Shown here: positions 63,205 through 64,000 of the stretch, piece by piece
How positions within the stretch are numbered: position 1 is the stretch's first letter
Layout: the number at the start of each line of letters is the position of its first letter
From: Tetrahymena thermophila SB210
Lineage: Eukaryota; Ciliophora; Oligohymenophorea; Hymenostomatida; Tetrahymenidae
Direction of reading: 5' to 3'
NCBI RefSeq assembly: GCF_000189635.1
Contig: NW_002476321.1
Coordinates: forward strand, 64,547-128,546
DNA length: 64,000 nucleotides
Position numbers and translations under genes: made by a program
Notes under the pieces: model-generated
Told to the model about the DNA's origin: nothing
Database searches by the model: none
What the model saw: the letters and a program-made list of their open reading frames with translations, nothing else

Positions 63205-64000
63205 AAAAATATATTATTATTTCGACAAACAACAAACATTTGTAATTAAAGAAAAAATTAATAATATTATTATTATTAGAACGGAAGGAACACATTAGAT
63301 AAATAAATAAAAAAACTCTATATTCACAATAAAACAAAAATAATGGAGATATATTTTGATAATGATTGTATTTTATATGTATAATTTAAATAATTAATAT
63401 TATAATAATCTAGTAGAATTATATCATAAATAAATATAAAAAATTCTATAAATACAATAATTTATAAAAAAAATTATAATAGTAAAGATACTTTTACATA
63501 AATATATAATTTTTTCTACTGACTTAATTATTTTATATAATATTTTTATAAAATTATTCTTTTTTTATAATTGTGATTTATGGTTTTCTTATTAATAAAT
63601 ATTTAATCAATAAAAAACTTACTGAGTTAATAAATTGATCTATGAAATAAATAAAACTAATATTTAATCATTAATTTAATAATCTAAATAGAACAAAAAT
63701 ATAGTAGTCATTTATCATTTATAATTATTACTTCATTATATTTTCTAAAGTAGTTAAAATAGATATTTTCTAATTAAAATATAATACATAAATTTATTTT
63801 TATTTTTTGAAAAAGATATTCATCTCATATACATATAATTAAAATAGGTATCTACTTAAAAATTATTTTATTTTATTAAATACCCTTTGAAAATACCTTT
63901 ATTCACTTTAAATACTAAATTTTAATTTAATCAAATAATTTTTCAAAATAAAATGACTTATTAAAAAATAGATTTTTTACTTATTTATTAAAAAATCTGA
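63205..64000. other. intergenic, extremely AT-rich
   Basis: About 800 bases upstream of copy 2 to the window edge, about 90% A+T with TATA-type runs. No telomeric repeat and no coding or RNA signal. Confidence 0.55.

Noticed and set aside
1-64000. tRNA, rRNA, snRNA or CRISPR loci
   Set aside because: No tRNA T-arm/anticodon cloverleaf, no rRNA-like GC-rich blocks and no spaced repeat array were found by eye; a covariance-model scan was not possible.
1-64000. Long TGA-free frames in spacers
   Set aside because: With only TGA as stop and about 80-90% A+T, frames of 60-130 codons arise by chance; those of Asn/Ile/Lys/Tyr/Phe-only composition were ignored.

Overview
The window is nuclear DNA from an oligohymenophorean ciliate and looks like Tetrahymena or a close relative. 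It is roughly 80% A+T. Every gene I could trace through a recognisable domain reads TAA and TAG as glutamine and stops only at TGA (alpha-tubulin-like, PLK4, Sec15, DDX41, TVP23, P5-ATPases). Introns are short (mostly 46-90 nt), AT-rich and GT...AG. Standard-code ORF calling shreds these genes, so I translated both strands by hand with TGA as the only stop and joined exons where the phase and a family match agreed. Exon lists are given in each entry. For all complete models the summed exons are a multiple of three and end at TGA.

Layout. 1-6.4 kb, all minus: the 5' part of an unknown gene running off the left edge, a small secreted protein, an LRR protein and a divergent alpha-tubulin. 7.1-12.1 kb, plus: an SH3/coiled-coil protein and a threonine-dehydratase-like PLP enzyme. 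Minus: TVP23 (12.7-13.8 kb). Plus: a PLK4/SAK kinase with polo boxes (15.0-18.9) and a protein-kinase/TPR protein (19.7-23.0). 23.2-28.1 kb is a gene-poor stretch with decayed coding remnants and simple repeats. 29.2-36.5, minus: a helical protein with a PB1-like domain and a C4 zinc site, then the exocyst subunit Sec15 with a decayed copy of its last exon downstream. 37.1-43.0, plus: a FYVE-type zinc/coiled-coil protein, the DEAD-box helicase DDX41 and a small unknown protein. 44.1-63.2, minus: a cyclic-nucleotide-binding protein, a FYVE/TBC-like/coiled-coil protein and two tandem P5-type ATPases that share intron positions.

Several neighbours concern membrane traffic or endomembranes (TVP23, Sec15, two FYVE-type proteins, a TBC-like domain, two P5-ATPases). 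Others concern the cytoskeleton or centrioles (tubulin, PLK4). I do not infer operons or co-regulation from this. I found no CRISPR array, rRNA or tRNA, and no autonomous mobile element. No wholly new system was found. The most unusual items are the tubulin with altered GTPase residues, the P5-ATPase pair with a changed TM4 motif, the kinase-TPR protein with substituted catalytic residues, and the exon-duplication fossil at Sec15.
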